Source: Acinetobacter halotolerans (GTDB lineage Bacteria > Pseudomonadota > Gammaproteobacteria > Pseudomonadales > Moraxellaceae). Taken from it: DNA of 64,000 nt. The notes beneath the pieces are model-generated. The model made no database searches. It was not told the DNA's origin and saw only the letters and a program-made list of their open reading frames with translations. The stretch is from contig NZ_SGIM01000010.1 of assembly GCF_004208515.1 (NCBI RefSeq), forward strand, positions 62,001-126,000, written 5' to 3'. A program made the position numbers and the translations under genes. Shown here one piece after another: positions 26,811 to 36,124 of this stretch; the stretch's first letter is position 1; each line of letters opens with the position of its first letter.

Positions 26811-27185
26811 ATGAAAAAGACATTGGTATTACTTGTTTCAACTCTAATGCTAGGCATGTCTGCATGTGCAGTTGCAGAGCCATCAAACCGTTGGAAAAAT
26901 GATCACAATGATCGTTATGATAATCGTTACGACCGTTATGACCATCGCCATGATCAACGTAAACCACCCCATTGGTCAAATGCGGATCGCGGAAATCATT
27001 ATGGTCAACGTATTACATTTAAACGTGGTGAGCGTATTCCATCGCAATTTCGTAATAGTCGCTATGTAATATCGAATTATCGTCAACATCGTTTATATCA
27101 GCCACCACGTGGTTATCAATGGATGAAGATACAAGGGCATTATGTTTTAGTCGATTCTAAATATCGTGTGTATCGAGTTTCATAA
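26811..27185 (+). CDS. RcnB-family secreted protein (second copy)
   Basis: A 124-residue exported protein. The N-terminus MKKTLVLLVSTLMLGMSACAVAEP can be read as a signal peptide cleaved at AVA, or as a lipoprotein signal with a lipobox-like GMSAC. A linker rich in Asp, Arg, His and Tyr (repeated DNRYDRYDHRHD) precedes the RcnB domain: ITFKRGERIPSQFRNSRYVI, then LYQPPRGYQWMKIQGHYVLV. The His/Asp-rich linker could bind metal. A terminator follows at 27201. Confidence 0.82.
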   Translation: MKKTLVLLVSTLMLGMSACAVAEPSNRWKNDHNDRYDNRYDRYDHRHDQRKPPHWSNADRGNHYGQRITFKRGERIPSQFRNSRYVISNYRQHRLYQPPRGYQWMKIQGHYVLVDSKYRVYRVS

Positions 27186-27200
27186 ACAGAAACTGAATTC

Positions 27201-27225
27201 AAGCAGGCTTTGGCCTGCTTTTTTT
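27201..27225 (+). terminator. Terminator of the second rcnB-like gene
   Basis: AAGCAGGC and GCCTGCTT (8-bp perfect stem, 4-nt loop) followed by seven T. Confidence 0.9.
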
Positions 27226-27347
27226 ATGCGAACTCATTCTCTTGAAGTTAAGCATGTTATACAAGTTTTAGGCTGCTTTTTTAGAGGTTGATATAAAGAA
27301 CTGCTTCAATCAAATAACTTCGGCAGTTCTATGGTTGGGATGAAAGA

Positions 27348-28058
27348 TTATTTTAGGTGAGGGTACTGTCGATAGATTTCTTCAAGTGACACATGCCCTA
27401 AAAAGTTTTGAGCATTTTCAGTGAGGTGCTGCTGTTCAATCGCATGTGCAAATTTGACTGCTGGATCAGACTGTAGCTGTTGATAAATGCGATGGCAATT
27501 TGGAAAATGATGAATATCAATCACATTATGATATTTTAACCATCGTGCTATCCCTGCGTAGTAACCGTCGGCAAAAGATAGTTGGTCTCCCATCAGCCAA
27601 GTGTGGTTTGTTAAAGAGGCTTCTAATGCAGTGAATGCTTTTTCCACTAATACTTTTCCATAATCTTGGAGTGCCTGTTTAGAATCTTCTGGCATAGTGT
27701 ATTCAACGCCATACCATAATGGAGCAAACGCATTGAATAAGGTGGTATTCAAGAATGCGAGTTTTTGATTAAACAGATTAAATGCCTCGGTCCCTTGTTG
27801 ATAATGAAAAGCTGTATTTGAGCTTTTTGCTGTTATATGGTTCAAGATAGCCATCGTTTCGGTCACAATTTTACCATTACCGTAGATCAGTGCGGGCGTT
27901 TCGCCCAGTGGGTTAATGCGACGATATTCAGGCGTATCACTCTGTAATGGCATCTCGATTCTACAGAGTTGATAGGGCAATCCTGACCATTCCAATGCAA
28001 CGATTGAACCAAATGAACAGCCTGAAGGAATACCATAAAATAAGGTTAAGTTTGACAT
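27348..28058 (-). CDS. Glutathione S-transferase family protein
   Basis: A 236-residue protein with a thioredoxin-like N-terminal half (LTLFYGIPSGCSFGSIVALE, then INPLGETPALIYGNGKIVTET with the cis-Pro and TE glutathione-binding pair) and an all-helical C-terminal half (LMGDQLSFADGYYAGI, matching the GST N-capping box). GSTs conjugate or reduce electrophiles with glutathione. The substrate is unknown. It diverges from a LysR regulator gene 105 bp away, which probably controls it. Confidence 0.88.
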   Translation of the reverse strand: MSNLTLFYGIPSGCSFGSIVALEWSGLPYQLCRIEMPLQSDTPEYRRINPLGETPALIYGNGKIVTETMAILNHITAKSSNTAFHYQQGTEAFNLFNQKLAFLNTTLFNAFAPLWYGVEYTMPEDSKQALQDYGKVLVEKAFTALEASLTNHTWLMGDQLSFADGYYAGIARWLKYHNVIDIHHFPNCHRIYQQLQSDPAVKFAHAIEQQHLTENAQNFLGHVSLEEIYRQYPHLK

Positions 28059-28087
28059 GATAATGACTCTATCGTGGATGATAGAAT

Positions 28088-28099
28088 TATCTTAAGATA
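28088..28099. promoter_or_regulatory. Palindrome in the GST/LysR divergent region
   Basis: TATCTTAAGATA is a perfect 12-bp palindrome 30 bp upstream of the GST start and 64 bp upstream of the lysR start. Its size and place fit a LysR-type operator, though a palindrome this short could occur by chance. Confidence 0.4.
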
Positions 28100-28163
28100 G
28101 CGGGAAAGTTTCGAATAGTCAGGTATTATGCAACTTATTGTCTACATATATGGACATTGACGT

Positions 28164-29060
28164 ATGTTACTCAGACAAAATTTAAATGACGTTTTTCTAT
28201 TTGTTGTTGCTGTAGAGCATCAAGGATTTTCTGCGGCGGCTAAACAACTCAATTTGCCTAAATCCACCATAAGTAAGCGTGTTGCAATATTAGAGCAGAA
28301 GTTGGGTTTAATACTGATTCATCGTAGTTCACGCAGTTTTGTTTTAAGTGAAGCAGGAAAACTCTTTTACCAGCATGCAAAAAATGCAGTAGATGAGTTT
28401 CGTTATGCTGAAGAAAACTTATTGATGCAGCAGCAAGAGCCGAGTGGTATCGTACGATTAAGTGCTTCTGTCCCTGTGGCACAATATATTTTATCTGATT
28501 GTTTACCAGAACTTGCAGAGCGACATCCTAAACTATTGATACAGTTAGAGGTCACTGATCGATATGTTGATGTTATGAGTGAAAATTTTGATATCGTGAT
28601 ACGAAGCCATTTTCAAAGCTTGGCAGACTCTGGTTTGATTCAGCGGGTACTTAGCCACGAGGATATTATCGCTATCGCAGCACCTTCTTATTTAGCCAAA
28701 GTAGCTCCAATATATAAACCTCAAGATCTCGTGAATCATGATGGGTTATGGTCTGATATGCAAATGAATCCTTGGCATTTTCAGCATCGTTTAGGGGAGA
28801 AATGTTCTGTTCGTCCGAATATTCGGTTTATGGCAAATGAGACCGAGGTGTTAAAAGGGGCTGTTAAGCGAGGCATCGGGATCGCATTATTGCCCGAAGC
28901 TTTTTGTACACAAGAATTGTCTGATGGAAGCCTAGTGAATGTTTTACCTGAGTGGTATGCAGGTCGCGTAACTACGAGTTTGTTGATGCTGACGAGACGC
29001 GGTTTATTGCCTAGTGTCAATATTACGGCTGATTTCCTCGTTGAAAAGTTAAAAAGATAA
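28164..29060 (+). CDS. LysR-family transcriptional regulator
   Basis: A 298-residue regulator with the usual LysR build: an N-terminal winged helix-turn-helix (FSAAAKQLNLPKSTISKRVA, about 24-43) and a periplasmic-binding-like effector domain from about 90 onward (IVRLSASVPVAQYILSDCLP; GIGIALLPEAF). It resembles the CrgA/AaeR-type subgroup with SKRVA in the recognition helix. It is divergently arranged with the GST gene, the common layout for a regulator and its target. The effector is unknown. Confidence 0.92.
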   Translation: MLLRQNLNDVFLFVVAVEHQGFSAAAKQLNLPKSTISKRVAILEQKLGLILIHRSSRSFVLSEAGKLFYQHAKNAVDEFRYAEENLLMQQQEPSGIVRLSASVPVAQYILSDCLPELAERHPKLLIQLEVTDRYVDVMSENFDIVIRSHFQSLADSGLIQRVLSHEDIIAIAAPSYLAKVAPIYKPQDLVNHDGLWSDMQMNPWHFQHRLGEKCSVRPNIRFMANETEVLKGAVKRGIGIALLPEAFCTQELSDGSLVNVLPEWYAGRVTTSLLMLTRRGLLPSVNITADFLVEKLKR

Positions 29061-29098
29061 AGCTGTACTTACCCCAAACGTTGATTTGATTTAAATAT

Positions 29099-29130
29099 AA
29101 AAAAAGCGCCTGAATATTCAGACGCTTTTT
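29099..29130. terminator. Bidirectional terminator between lysR and acyl-CoA dehydrogenase genes
   Basis: AAAAAGCG-C-CTGAA and TTCAG-A-CGCTTTTT form a long stem with one mismatch and A/T tails on both sides; it serves two convergent genes. Confidence 0.85.
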
Positions 29131-29144
29131 GTTCACTTCAGTGA

Positions 29145-30926
29145 TTAAGCTTGGTTAGTGAAGTAGTCTTCGCTGAAGTTCATCAGCAAGTCAGAACCAG
29201 CTTCAATTTTCTTAATACGAGACTCTAACTCAGGCAAGATACGCGTTACAAAGTATTGCGCTAAGGCAAGTTTGTTTTGGTAGAAATCACCAGACTTGTC
29301 TTTAGCTGCAGCAGCAATCTTAGCGAACATATAAGCAAAGCTGAGTAAACCAACTGCATGTAAGTAATCAACCGCAGCAGCATTTGGGAAGTCTACATTT
29401 TCAGCTGCTTGTTCAATGATGAACTGCGTGATTGCTTCAATTTCAGTTGCTGCATCCAAAGTGGCATCTTTAATGAAATTTAAATCAGCATCTAAGGTAT
29501 TTGCAAAGTCACGGATTTCAGAGATGTATTCTGTGATGAATGCACCACCACATTTAATGGTTTTACGTCCGATCAAGTCTTGAGATTGAACGCCGTTGGT
29601 CCCTTCATAGATTTGAGCAATACGAAGATCGCGAATACATTGTTCCATACCCCATTCACGAATATAACCGTGACCACCAAACACCATTTGCGCATCTAAA
29701 GTCGCTTGGAACGCAGTATCAGTGAGGTATGCTTTTGCAATTGGTGTCAACAATGCAACGCGGTTGTTGGCTTGCTTCACTGCTTCTGCATCTGTTGAGA
29801 ACTTAGTGATATCCAGTTGCTGACCAACATAGACTGCAAATGCGCGAGAAGCTTCGTTGTTGGCACGTACGTTGAGTAACATACGACGTACATCACCATG
29901 TACTAAGATGCTGTCAGCAGGTTTGTTTGGAGATTGAACACCAGCAGCGCTACGACCTTGTAAACGGTCAGTCGCGTATTGTGCTGCATTTTGATAAGCA
30001 AATTCAGAAGCACCAAGACCTTGGATACCCATCGATAAACGTTCGTAGTTCATCATCACGAACATTGCTGCAAGACCTTCATTTTCTTTGCCAACGAGGT
30101 AACCTTTGGCACCGTCAAAGTTCATCACACAAGTTGCAGAGGCTTTGATCCCCATTTTATGTTCGATAGAACCTGGACCCACTGGGTTACGTTCGCCTAA
30201 AGAACCATCTTCATTTACAAGGTACTTTGGTACGATGAATAAAGAAATACCGCGAGAGCCAGCAGGGGCATCAGGGGTTTTTGCAAGAACTAAGTGAATG
30301 ATATTTTCTGCTAAATCGTTATCACCGCCAGTGATGAAGATTTTAGTACCTGTGATGTTATAAGTACCGTCTTCGTTACGTTCAGCTTTAGTCTTGATAA
30401 TACCTAAATCAGTACCTGCATGTGGTTCTGTTAAGCACATAGTACCTGACCATTCGCCAGAATAGATTTTAGGTAAGTAAGTTTCTTTTTGCGCTTGCGA
30501 TGCATAGCTGTTTAACGCCATACCAGCACCCACAGAAAGCAATGGGTACAGCATGAATGATGGGTTGGTCGCAAATAACATCTCATCAGAAAGTACGGTC
30601 AGCATTTTTGGCATTGCTTGACCGCCCCATTCTTCCTCAGCACCTAAACCAATCCAACCGCCTTCAGCGTATTGACGGAAAGCTTCTTTAAAGCCTGCAG
30701 GTGTGAATACTTCACCATTTTCCCAGCGCGCGCCTTCTTCATCACCTGTACGGTTAAGTGGGTGAGTGACGTTTTGAGCAAATTTAGCCATTTCTTCTAA
30801 AATTGCTTCAGCGGTTGCAGCATCTACATGAGCAAGTTTCTCATTAGACTGCCAAAATTGTTCTGCTTTGAATACATCATTTAAGATGAATTTCATGTCT
30901 GCTAAAGGCGCGTTGTAAATTGGCAT
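29145..30926 (-). CDS. Acyl-CoA dehydrogenase (FadE-type, 593 aa)
   Basis: An FAD enzyme that introduces the 2,3-trans double bond into acyl-CoA in beta-oxidation. It has N-terminal helical, middle beta (MCLTEPHAGTDLGIIKTKA; ITGTKIFITGGDND) and C-terminal helical domains, plus the extra C-terminal region of the ~600-residue subgroup. The catalytic base is the Glu in IAQIYEGTNGVQSQDLIGRK. The ATG at 30926 is chosen because AAGGGAACG lies just before it; the upstream extension reads as noncoding. It is paralogous to the next gene, and the pair resembles the tandem PA0506/PA0508 FadE enzymes of Pseudomonas. Chain-length preference is unknown. Confidence 0.92.
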   Translation of the reverse strand: MPIYNAPLADMKFILNDVFKAEQFWQSNEKLAHVDAATAEAILEEMAKFAQNVTHPLNRTGDEEGARWENGEVFTPAGFKEAFRQYAEGGWIGLGAEEEWGGQAMPKMLTVLSDEMLFATNPSFMLYPLLSVGAGMALNSYASQAQKETYLPKIYSGEWSGTMCLTEPHAGTDLGIIKTKAERNEDGTYNITGTKIFITGGDNDLAENIIHLVLAKTPDAPAGSRGISLFIVPKYLVNEDGSLGERNPVGPGSIEHKMGIKASATCVMNFDGAKGYLVGKENEGLAAMFVMMNYERLSMGIQGLGASEFAYQNAAQYATDRLQGRSAAGVQSPNKPADSILVHGDVRRMLLNVRANNEASRAFAVYVGQQLDITKFSTDAEAVKQANNRVALLTPIAKAYLTDTAFQATLDAQMVFGGHGYIREWGMEQCIRDLRIAQIYEGTNGVQSQDLIGRKTIKCGGAFITEYISEIRDFANTLDADLNFIKDATLDAATEIEAITQFIIEQAAENVDFPNAAAVDYLHAVGLLSFAYMFAKIAAAAKDKSGDFYQNKLALAQYFVTRILPELESRIKKIEAGSDLLMNFSEDYFTNQA

Positions 30927-31016
30927 AATCGTTCCCTTATACGCACAAGTGATGTGCAAAGTGATCAAATAAAACGAAGAAATAAAACAATGCTATAAAT
31001 TTAGCACTGATTAAAC

Positions 31017-31053
31017 AAAAAAAGGACGGTCAAAACTGACCAGTCCTTTTTTT
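31017..31053 (-). terminator. Terminator between the two acyl-CoA dehydrogenase genes
   Basis: AAAAGGAC, a mismatch, GTCA and the matching TGAC...GTCCTTTT arms form a long stem with T tails, indicating that the two paralogues are separate transcripts. Confidence 0.85.
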
Positions 31054-31086
31054 GTGATGAACGTTGCATCCCATTCTAATCTATGA

Positions 31087-32889
31087 TTAGAACGCGAAGT
31101 GTTCCGCATCAAGTTCAAACAATGGCTCAACACCAGTTGAAAGTACATCTACGTGAGAGCGAACACGTGGCAAGATCTTCTTGAAGTAGAAGCGAGCTGT
31201 CGTGACTTTCGCATTGTAGAAATCAACTTCTGTTGAACCTTCAGCTAATTTCTCTTGAGCAACAAGTGCCATGCGCGCCCATAAGTAAGCCAGCGTTACA
31301 TAACCAGAGAAGTATAAGTAATCAACCGCAGCAGCACCAACTTCATCAGGGTTTTGCATTGCACGCATACCGATTTGCATGGTGATATCGCCCCACTCTT
31401 TGTTTGCAGCAGCCAATGGTGCAATGAATTCTTGCATCGCAGCATTGTCTTTATTTGCTTCAACAAATTTATGGATGATCTTAGTGAAATCTTTAAGCAT
31501 TGCGCCTTGAGTTTGCAATACTTTACGACCTAACAAGTCAAGTGCTTGAATCTCAGTTGTACCTTCGTATAAGCAAGCGATACGTGTATCACGTACGATT
31601 TGTTCCATACCATGTTCAGAAATGAAGCCGTGACCACCAAAGACTTGTACACCGTGCTTCGCAGATTCAGAACCAGTTTCAGTTAAGAATGCTTTAGCAA
31701 TTGGAGTTAACAAAGATAAGATGTTGTCAGCAAACTTACGCTCTTCTTCAGTTTCGCCTTTTTCAACGATATCTGCATACTGAGCCAATAAGTAAACTAG
31801 TGCACGACCACCTTCAGCAAATGCTTTTTGCGTTAAAAGCATGTTACGAACAGCAGGGTGAACAATAATTGGATCTGCTTCTTTTTCAGGCGCTTTAGGA
31901 CCTGAAAGTGAACGCATTGCTAAACGATCTTTCGCATATGCTAAAGCACCTTGGAAAGAGCCTTCAGATGCAGCAAGACCTTGAACTGCCGTACCAATAC
32001 GTGCAGTGTTCATGAATGTGAACATGCAGTTTAGGCCGCGGTTTTCTGGTCCAATCAAGTAACCTTTTGCTTGATCAAAGTTGATCACGCAAGTTGCGTT
32101 ACCATGGATACCCATTTTGTGTTCGATAGAACCACAACGTACAGCGTTGCGCTCGCCAACTGAACCGTCAGCATTTACAAGGAACTTAGGTACGATGAAG
32201 AGTGAAATCCCTTTAGTGCCTTTAGGTGCACCTGGTAAACGTGCAAGAACGATATGGATGATATTGTCAGCCATGTCATGTTCACCAGCAGAGATAAAGA
32301 TTTTCTCGCCAGAAATTGCATAGCTACCATCATCATTTGGTTCTGCTTTAGTACGAATAATACCTAAGTCTGAACCAGCATGAGATTCTGTTAAGCACAT
32401 TGTACCTGTCCAAACACCTGATACAAGGTTTGGCATATAAGTCGCTTTTTGCTCATCAGAACCATGGTGTTCAATTGTACGAACTGCACCATGAGAAAGA
32501 CCTGGGTACATACCCCAAGACCAGTTTGCTGTACCAACCATCTCAGAAATTGTAATTCCTAGAGAGTTTGGTAATGCTTGACCGCCAAATTCTTCATCAG
32601 CAGAAAGAGAAGGGAAGCCTAATTCGATATATTTTTGATACGCTTCTTTAAAGCCTGTAGGTGTAGTCACAACACCATCATTCCAAGTACAACCTTCACG
32701 GTCGCCTGTTTGATTAATTGGAGAAAGTTCATTCTCACAAAAATCAGCCGCTGCTTCTAGATATTGATCAACCAATTCACGGCTTACTGTGTCTTGAAAT
32801 GCAGGAAGTTTTGCGTAGTGTGCTTCAGCATTTAATAATTCGTGCAATACGAACTGCATATCACGTAAGGGTGCTTTGTATTGTGGCAT
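31087..32889 (-). CDS. Acyl-CoA dehydrogenase (FadE-type, 600 aa)
   Basis: The second of two same-strand paralogues. It shows MCLTESHAGSDLGIIRTKA and ISGEKIFISAGEHD in the FAD/substrate region, and the catalytic Glu in IACLYEGTTEIQALDLLGRK, followed by a C-terminal extension (about 470-600). GAGGAA precedes the ATG. It is clearly diverged from its neighbour, so the duplication is old and the two probably differ in substrate range. The upstream gap of about 280 bp carries its promoter region and no gene. Confidence 0.92.
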   Translation of the reverse strand: MPQYKAPLRDMQFVLHELLNAEAHYAKLPAFQDTVSRELVDQYLEAAADFCENELSPINQTGDREGCTWNDGVVTTPTGFKEAYQKYIELGFPSLSADEEFGGQALPNSLGITISEMVGTANWSWGMYPGLSHGAVRTIEHHGSDEQKATYMPNLVSGVWTGTMCLTESHAGSDLGIIRTKAEPNDDGSYAISGEKIFISAGEHDMADNIIHIVLARLPGAPKGTKGISLFIVPKFLVNADGSVGERNAVRCGSIEHKMGIHGNATCVINFDQAKGYLIGPENRGLNCMFTFMNTARIGTAVQGLAASEGSFQGALAYAKDRLAMRSLSGPKAPEKEADPIIVHPAVRNMLLTQKAFAEGGRALVYLLAQYADIVEKGETEEERKFADNILSLLTPIAKAFLTETGSESAKHGVQVFGGHGFISEHGMEQIVRDTRIACLYEGTTEIQALDLLGRKVLQTQGAMLKDFTKIIHKFVEANKDNAAMQEFIAPLAAANKEWGDITMQIGMRAMQNPDEVGAAAVDYLYFSGYVTLAYLWARMALVAQEKLAEGSTEVDFYNAKVTTARFYFKKILPRVRSHVDVLSTGVEPLFELDAEHFAF

Positions 32890-33172
32890 AGCGGGTTCCT
32901 CAATACTGGTTAAACCAGAGTTAGAATCTTAGTCAATGATAAATGTGCCCAACGGCACCATTTTGTACCGCTAATCGTGCAACAAGTTATAGTTCGGTAC
33001 AAGCTCTTGCAGGTCATTTCTTAGTGACTGCTAAGTCAAAGTTTGTTAGGTCGCCTACTCAAGCCATTAGATTGTAGCGGTTTTATGGTTTTTTACTTCA
33101 TTTCTATGAGCAAAATCGTAAGCAGCTGTGTAAAGTCGATAAAGCATGATTTTTATACTAAATTATATTGAT

Positions 33173-33196
33173 AAAAAAGGCGCTTAAAAGCGCCTT
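33173..33196 (-). terminator. Terminator of the LTPEQ lipoprotein gene
   Basis: AAGGCGCTT and AAGCGCCTT (9-bp perfect stem, 2-nt loop) with a T run on the minus strand, just downstream of the lipoprotein stop. Confidence 0.85.
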
Positions 33197-33213
33197 CTAT
33201 GGAGGTTGTGGGC

Positions 33214-33582
33214 TTAAGTTGTTGCATTTTGCTGACGTTTCAATTGTGATTTATCAGGTGTGAAACGAACTTCGCAGGTACCCTCGATTACACGATTATT
33301 CAATTGAACATTGACGCGCTCACCGATCCGTTTTCCTTGGCAAGCTTGGGTGATTTTAGCGCGTTCTGCTTGGTGTTTAAGACGCATTTGTTCACGATGT
33401 TCTTGGCGTTGTTCACGTTTGGCTTGCCACTCAGCGCGTTGTTCTGGTGTAAGTTCACGTTTGTGGTGGGCATGGCGATCAGCTTCTATTGATGGTTTTT
33501 GTGGTGGCGTTGATTGACAAGCAGTTAACACAAAAACAGAACCGAGTAGTGTGGTTATAAATGCAACTTTTGTCTTGTTCAT
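33214..33582 (-). CDS. Small LTPEQ-containing lipoprotein next to baeSR
   Basis: A 122-residue predicted lipoprotein with the lipobox VLTAC (lipidated Cys22). A highly charged helical stretch follows (residues 40-80), opening with ELTPEQRAEW, which matches the LTxxQ motif of the Spy/CpxP family. The C-terminal third has two cysteines (81 and 103) that may pair. It diverges from baeS across 130 bp. In E. coli the BaeSR regulon includes the chaperone spy, so a stress-induced periplasmic role is a reasonable but untested inference. The upstream open frame to 33816 is not coding. Confidence 0.75.
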   Translation of the reverse strand: MNKTKVAFITTLLGSVFVLTACQSTPPQKPSIEADRHAHHKRELTPEQRAEWQAKREQRQEHREQMRLKHQAERAKITQACQGKRIGERVNVQLNNRVIEGTCEVRFTPDKSQLKRQQNATT

Positions 33583-33712
33583 TGTTCTATCCAGCAAAGA
33601 GGTTGTGATTTGGTTGTTAAAGATTAGATAATAAAAATGAAGAAACAATGGAGAGTTTTTTTGGACCATGTTGGTTACAATCCATAAATAGAACAATATT
33701 GAGACTAAGCTT

Positions 33713-35383
33713 TTGAATGTTCGTCGTGTCCCGATAGCCTTACGTTTATTTCTGACTGTGCTACTGACCACCTTGCTGATCGCGACGATTAGTTTGGGAG
33801 TCTTGCACTGGACCATGCAAAAGAACTTTGCACGTTATGTTGCTGATGTAGAAATGCAGAAGCTAGATCGACTCATTGCCAATTTAGCCAATGTATATAC
33901 GATTTATCATGATTGGGGCAATGCGGTTCAGGCACAAATTTTACAGATTGAAGGGACGGCGGCACCTGACGATTATGACCGGTTATCTCAATGGTGGTTG
34001 CGCCGTCAATATGACATTGCATTACAACAGCGCTATTTTAATGAGCATACTTTATTAAACCTTTCTCCTACATTGACTCAGAACAATACTGAAATAAGAA
34101 ATCGTCAGATTTTTAATGAAGAAGAGCTTAGTGTTCTAAAGCAAAACTTACCTTCAGAATATCAACCGTTTGAAGGTTTACGCTTTCCGCTAAGTCCAAG
34201 TCAGTTTCGTTTAAAGAAAGAAGATTCAGACAATACCCAGCAACGTAAATCCAATAACTCAAATGAGCAGGGAAAAAAACGTTTTGTGTCGATTCCTGAT
34301 CGCTTGGGCTTAAGTTCTCGATTGTCTTTATACAATGAAAAACATCAATTTATTGTAGGCGAACCAACTACAGATCAAATTTCATATCGTCCGATTATGG
34401 TTGAGCAAAAGGTGGTTGGTTATCTTGGCTTAAAGCCCGTATTGGACCAAGATGATGCATCAAGTATCAATTTCTTTAGTAATCAAAAACGTTATTTATT
34501 TTTAGTATACGTCTTAACCGTATTATCGAGTATGGTTGCTGCTTTGTTGATGGCAACTTATTTTAAAAAGCCAATTCAGCGATTGCTCAAAGCGACTTTA
34601 GAATTAACGAGAGGTAATTATCAACATCAAGTGTTGATTAAACGAAATGATGAATTAGGTGATTTGTCCAATCAATTGAACCATTTAGCAGATATTCTAC
34701 ATCAGCATGAGCAGTCTCGTCGTCAATGGGTTGCGGATACTTCACACGAACTGAAAACACCGCTAGCCGTGCTGCAAGTCCAAATTGAAGCCATGCAAGA
34801 TGGAATCCGTAAATCGACACCCGAACACTTAGCTGCGATGATGCGACAAGTGGAGAGTTTAAAGAAATTAACCCAAGATTTAGCCGATTTAGCGCAAGCC
34901 GAAGCACAACAATTGAAATGTTATTTTGCTGAGGTAAATCCATGGGATATCGTGTTACAAGAGCTTGATAACTTTAAGTCAACTTTTGAGCAGCATCAGC
35001 TTGAAGTTTCATACGTAGGCGAAGATGCTCTTTTATCTTTGGATCGTGATCGTTTTAAACAGATTATCGTCAATTTATTCGGAAATTGTGTCCGCTATAC
35101 CGAACAGGGTGGAAAAATACAGATTCACACTCAACAAAATGAGCAACAATGGATACTGTATGTGGATGATAGTCCGTTAGGTGTGAATGATGAGCAGTTG
35201 GCACGCTTAGGCGAGCGTTTCTATCGTGTCGATGATTCGCGTACTCGTAGTACAGGTGGAACTGGTTTAGGTTTGGCGCTTTCATGTAAGTTAGCGCAAG
35301 CATTGGGTGGCTCGTTGACCTTCGATCATTCACCACTGGGTGGATTGCGTTGTGTACTGACTTTTCCAAAACAAATGAAATAA
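33713..35383 (+). CDS. baeS: Sensor histidine kinase BaeS
   Basis: The envelope-stress sensor of the BaeSR system, which in Acinetobacter affects efflux-pump expression. It is 556 residues: TM1 (about 10-32), a periplasmic domain of about 230 residues, TM2 (near 262-280), HAMP, HisKA with His345 in VADTSHELKTPLAVLQVQIE, the N box (IIVNLFGNCVRYTEQGG) and G2 (TGGTGLGLAL). The start appears to be TTG: no ATG or GTG is available upstream of TM1 and starting later would remove the signal anchor. baeR follows 46 bp downstream. Confidence 0.88.
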   Translation: MNVRRVPIALRLFLTVLLTTLLIATISLGVLHWTMQKNFARYVADVEMQKLDRLIANLANVYTIYHDWGNAVQAQILQIEGTAAPDDYDRLSQWWLRRQYDIALQQRYFNEHTLLNLSPTLTQNNTEIRNRQIFNEEELSVLKQNLPSEYQPFEGLRFPLSPSQFRLKKEDSDNTQQRKSNNSNEQGKKRFVSIPDRLGLSSRLSLYNEKHQFIVGEPTTDQISYRPIMVEQKVVGYLGLKPVLDQDDASSINFFSNQKRYLFLVYVLTVLSSMVAALLMATYFKKPIQRLLKATLELTRGNYQHQVLIKRNDELGDLSNQLNHLADILHQHEQSRRQWVADTSHELKTPLAVLQVQIEAMQDGIRKSTPEHLAAMMRQVESLKKLTQDLADLAQAEAQQLKCYFAEVNPWDIVLQELDNFKSTFEQHQLEVSYVGEDALLSLDRDRFKQIIVNLFGNCVRYTEQGGKIQIHTQQNEQQWILYVDDSPLGVNDEQLARLGERFYRVDDSRTRSTGGTGLGLALSCKLAQALGGSLTFDHSPLGGLRCVLTFPKQMK

Positions 35384-35429
35384 CTTTGAGATCCTCTTTT
35401 GATTGAGGATGATGAACAGGATGAAAACC

Positions 35430-36116
35430 ATGAAACATATTATGTTGGTTGAAGATGAAGTTGAACTAGCACAGTTGGTTCGTGATTATTTAGAGGCAGC
35501 TGGTTTTGAAGTCAGCATGTTTCATGATGGTCAGGATGCTTATAACCACTTTCAGCAACGTAAACCTAGCTTAATGATTTTGGATTTGATGGTGCCGCGG
35601 ATGGATGGTTTGACCATTTGTCGTAAAGTGCGTGAACAGTCAGATTTGCCAATCATTATGGTGACCGCCCGTACTGAAGAAATTGATCGGGTACTGGGCT
35701 TAAATATGGGTGCGGATGATTATATTTGTAAGCCTTTTAGCCCGAAAGAATTGGTCGCACGTGTGCAAGCGGTTTTACGCCGTTTAGAACGCAAAGCCGA
35801 GCCTGAGCAAAATGATTTATTCCGTATTGATAAAGCACAGCAACGGATTTGGTATCAACAAAAAGCGTTAACTTTGACCCCGACAGAATTCCGTTTATTG
35901 GAACTGTTTTTAGAGCACTTAGGACAGGTGTATTCACGTGCTCAGTTGTTGGATCATATCAACCCTGATAGCTTTGATGTGGCAGACCGTGTGATTGATA
36001 GTCACATTAAGAATCTACGACGCAAAATCTCTGATGCTGCCGAAACGGGGAATCGTCATGAATGGATTCAAGCTGTGTATGGCGTAGGCTATCGTTTTGA
36101 ATATCCTGATGAGTAA
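35430..36116 (+). CDS. baeR: Response regulator BaeR
   Basis: An OmpR-family regulator of 228 residues. The receiver domain has Asp52 in MILDLMVPRMDG as the phosphorylation site, the acidic pair in VEDE and Lys101 in ICKPFSP. A C-terminal winged helix follows (LTPTEFRLLELFLEHLGQVY; VIDSHIKNLRRKI). Several in-frame starts are possible; MKHIMLVEDE at 35430 matches the family N-terminus and follows AGGATG. It forms an operon with baeS. The gap after it holds DnaA-box-like sequences and a hairpin. Confidence 0.93.
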   Translation: MKHIMLVEDEVELAQLVRDYLEAAGFEVSMFHDGQDAYNHFQQRKPSLMILDLMVPRMDGLTICRKVREQSDLPIIMVTARTEEIDRVLGLNMGADDYICKPFSPKELVARVQAVLRRLERKAEPEQNDLFRIDKAQQRIWYQQKALTLTPTEFRLLELFLEHLGQVYSRAQLLDHINPDSFDVADRVIDSHIKNLRRKISDAAETGNRHEWIQAVYGVGYRFEYPDE

Positions 36117-36124
36117 ATAAAAGT

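Noticed and set aside
33583..33816. Upstream extension of the LTPEQ lipoprotein
   Set aside because: It would remove the signal peptide from the N-terminus and overlaps the baeS start.
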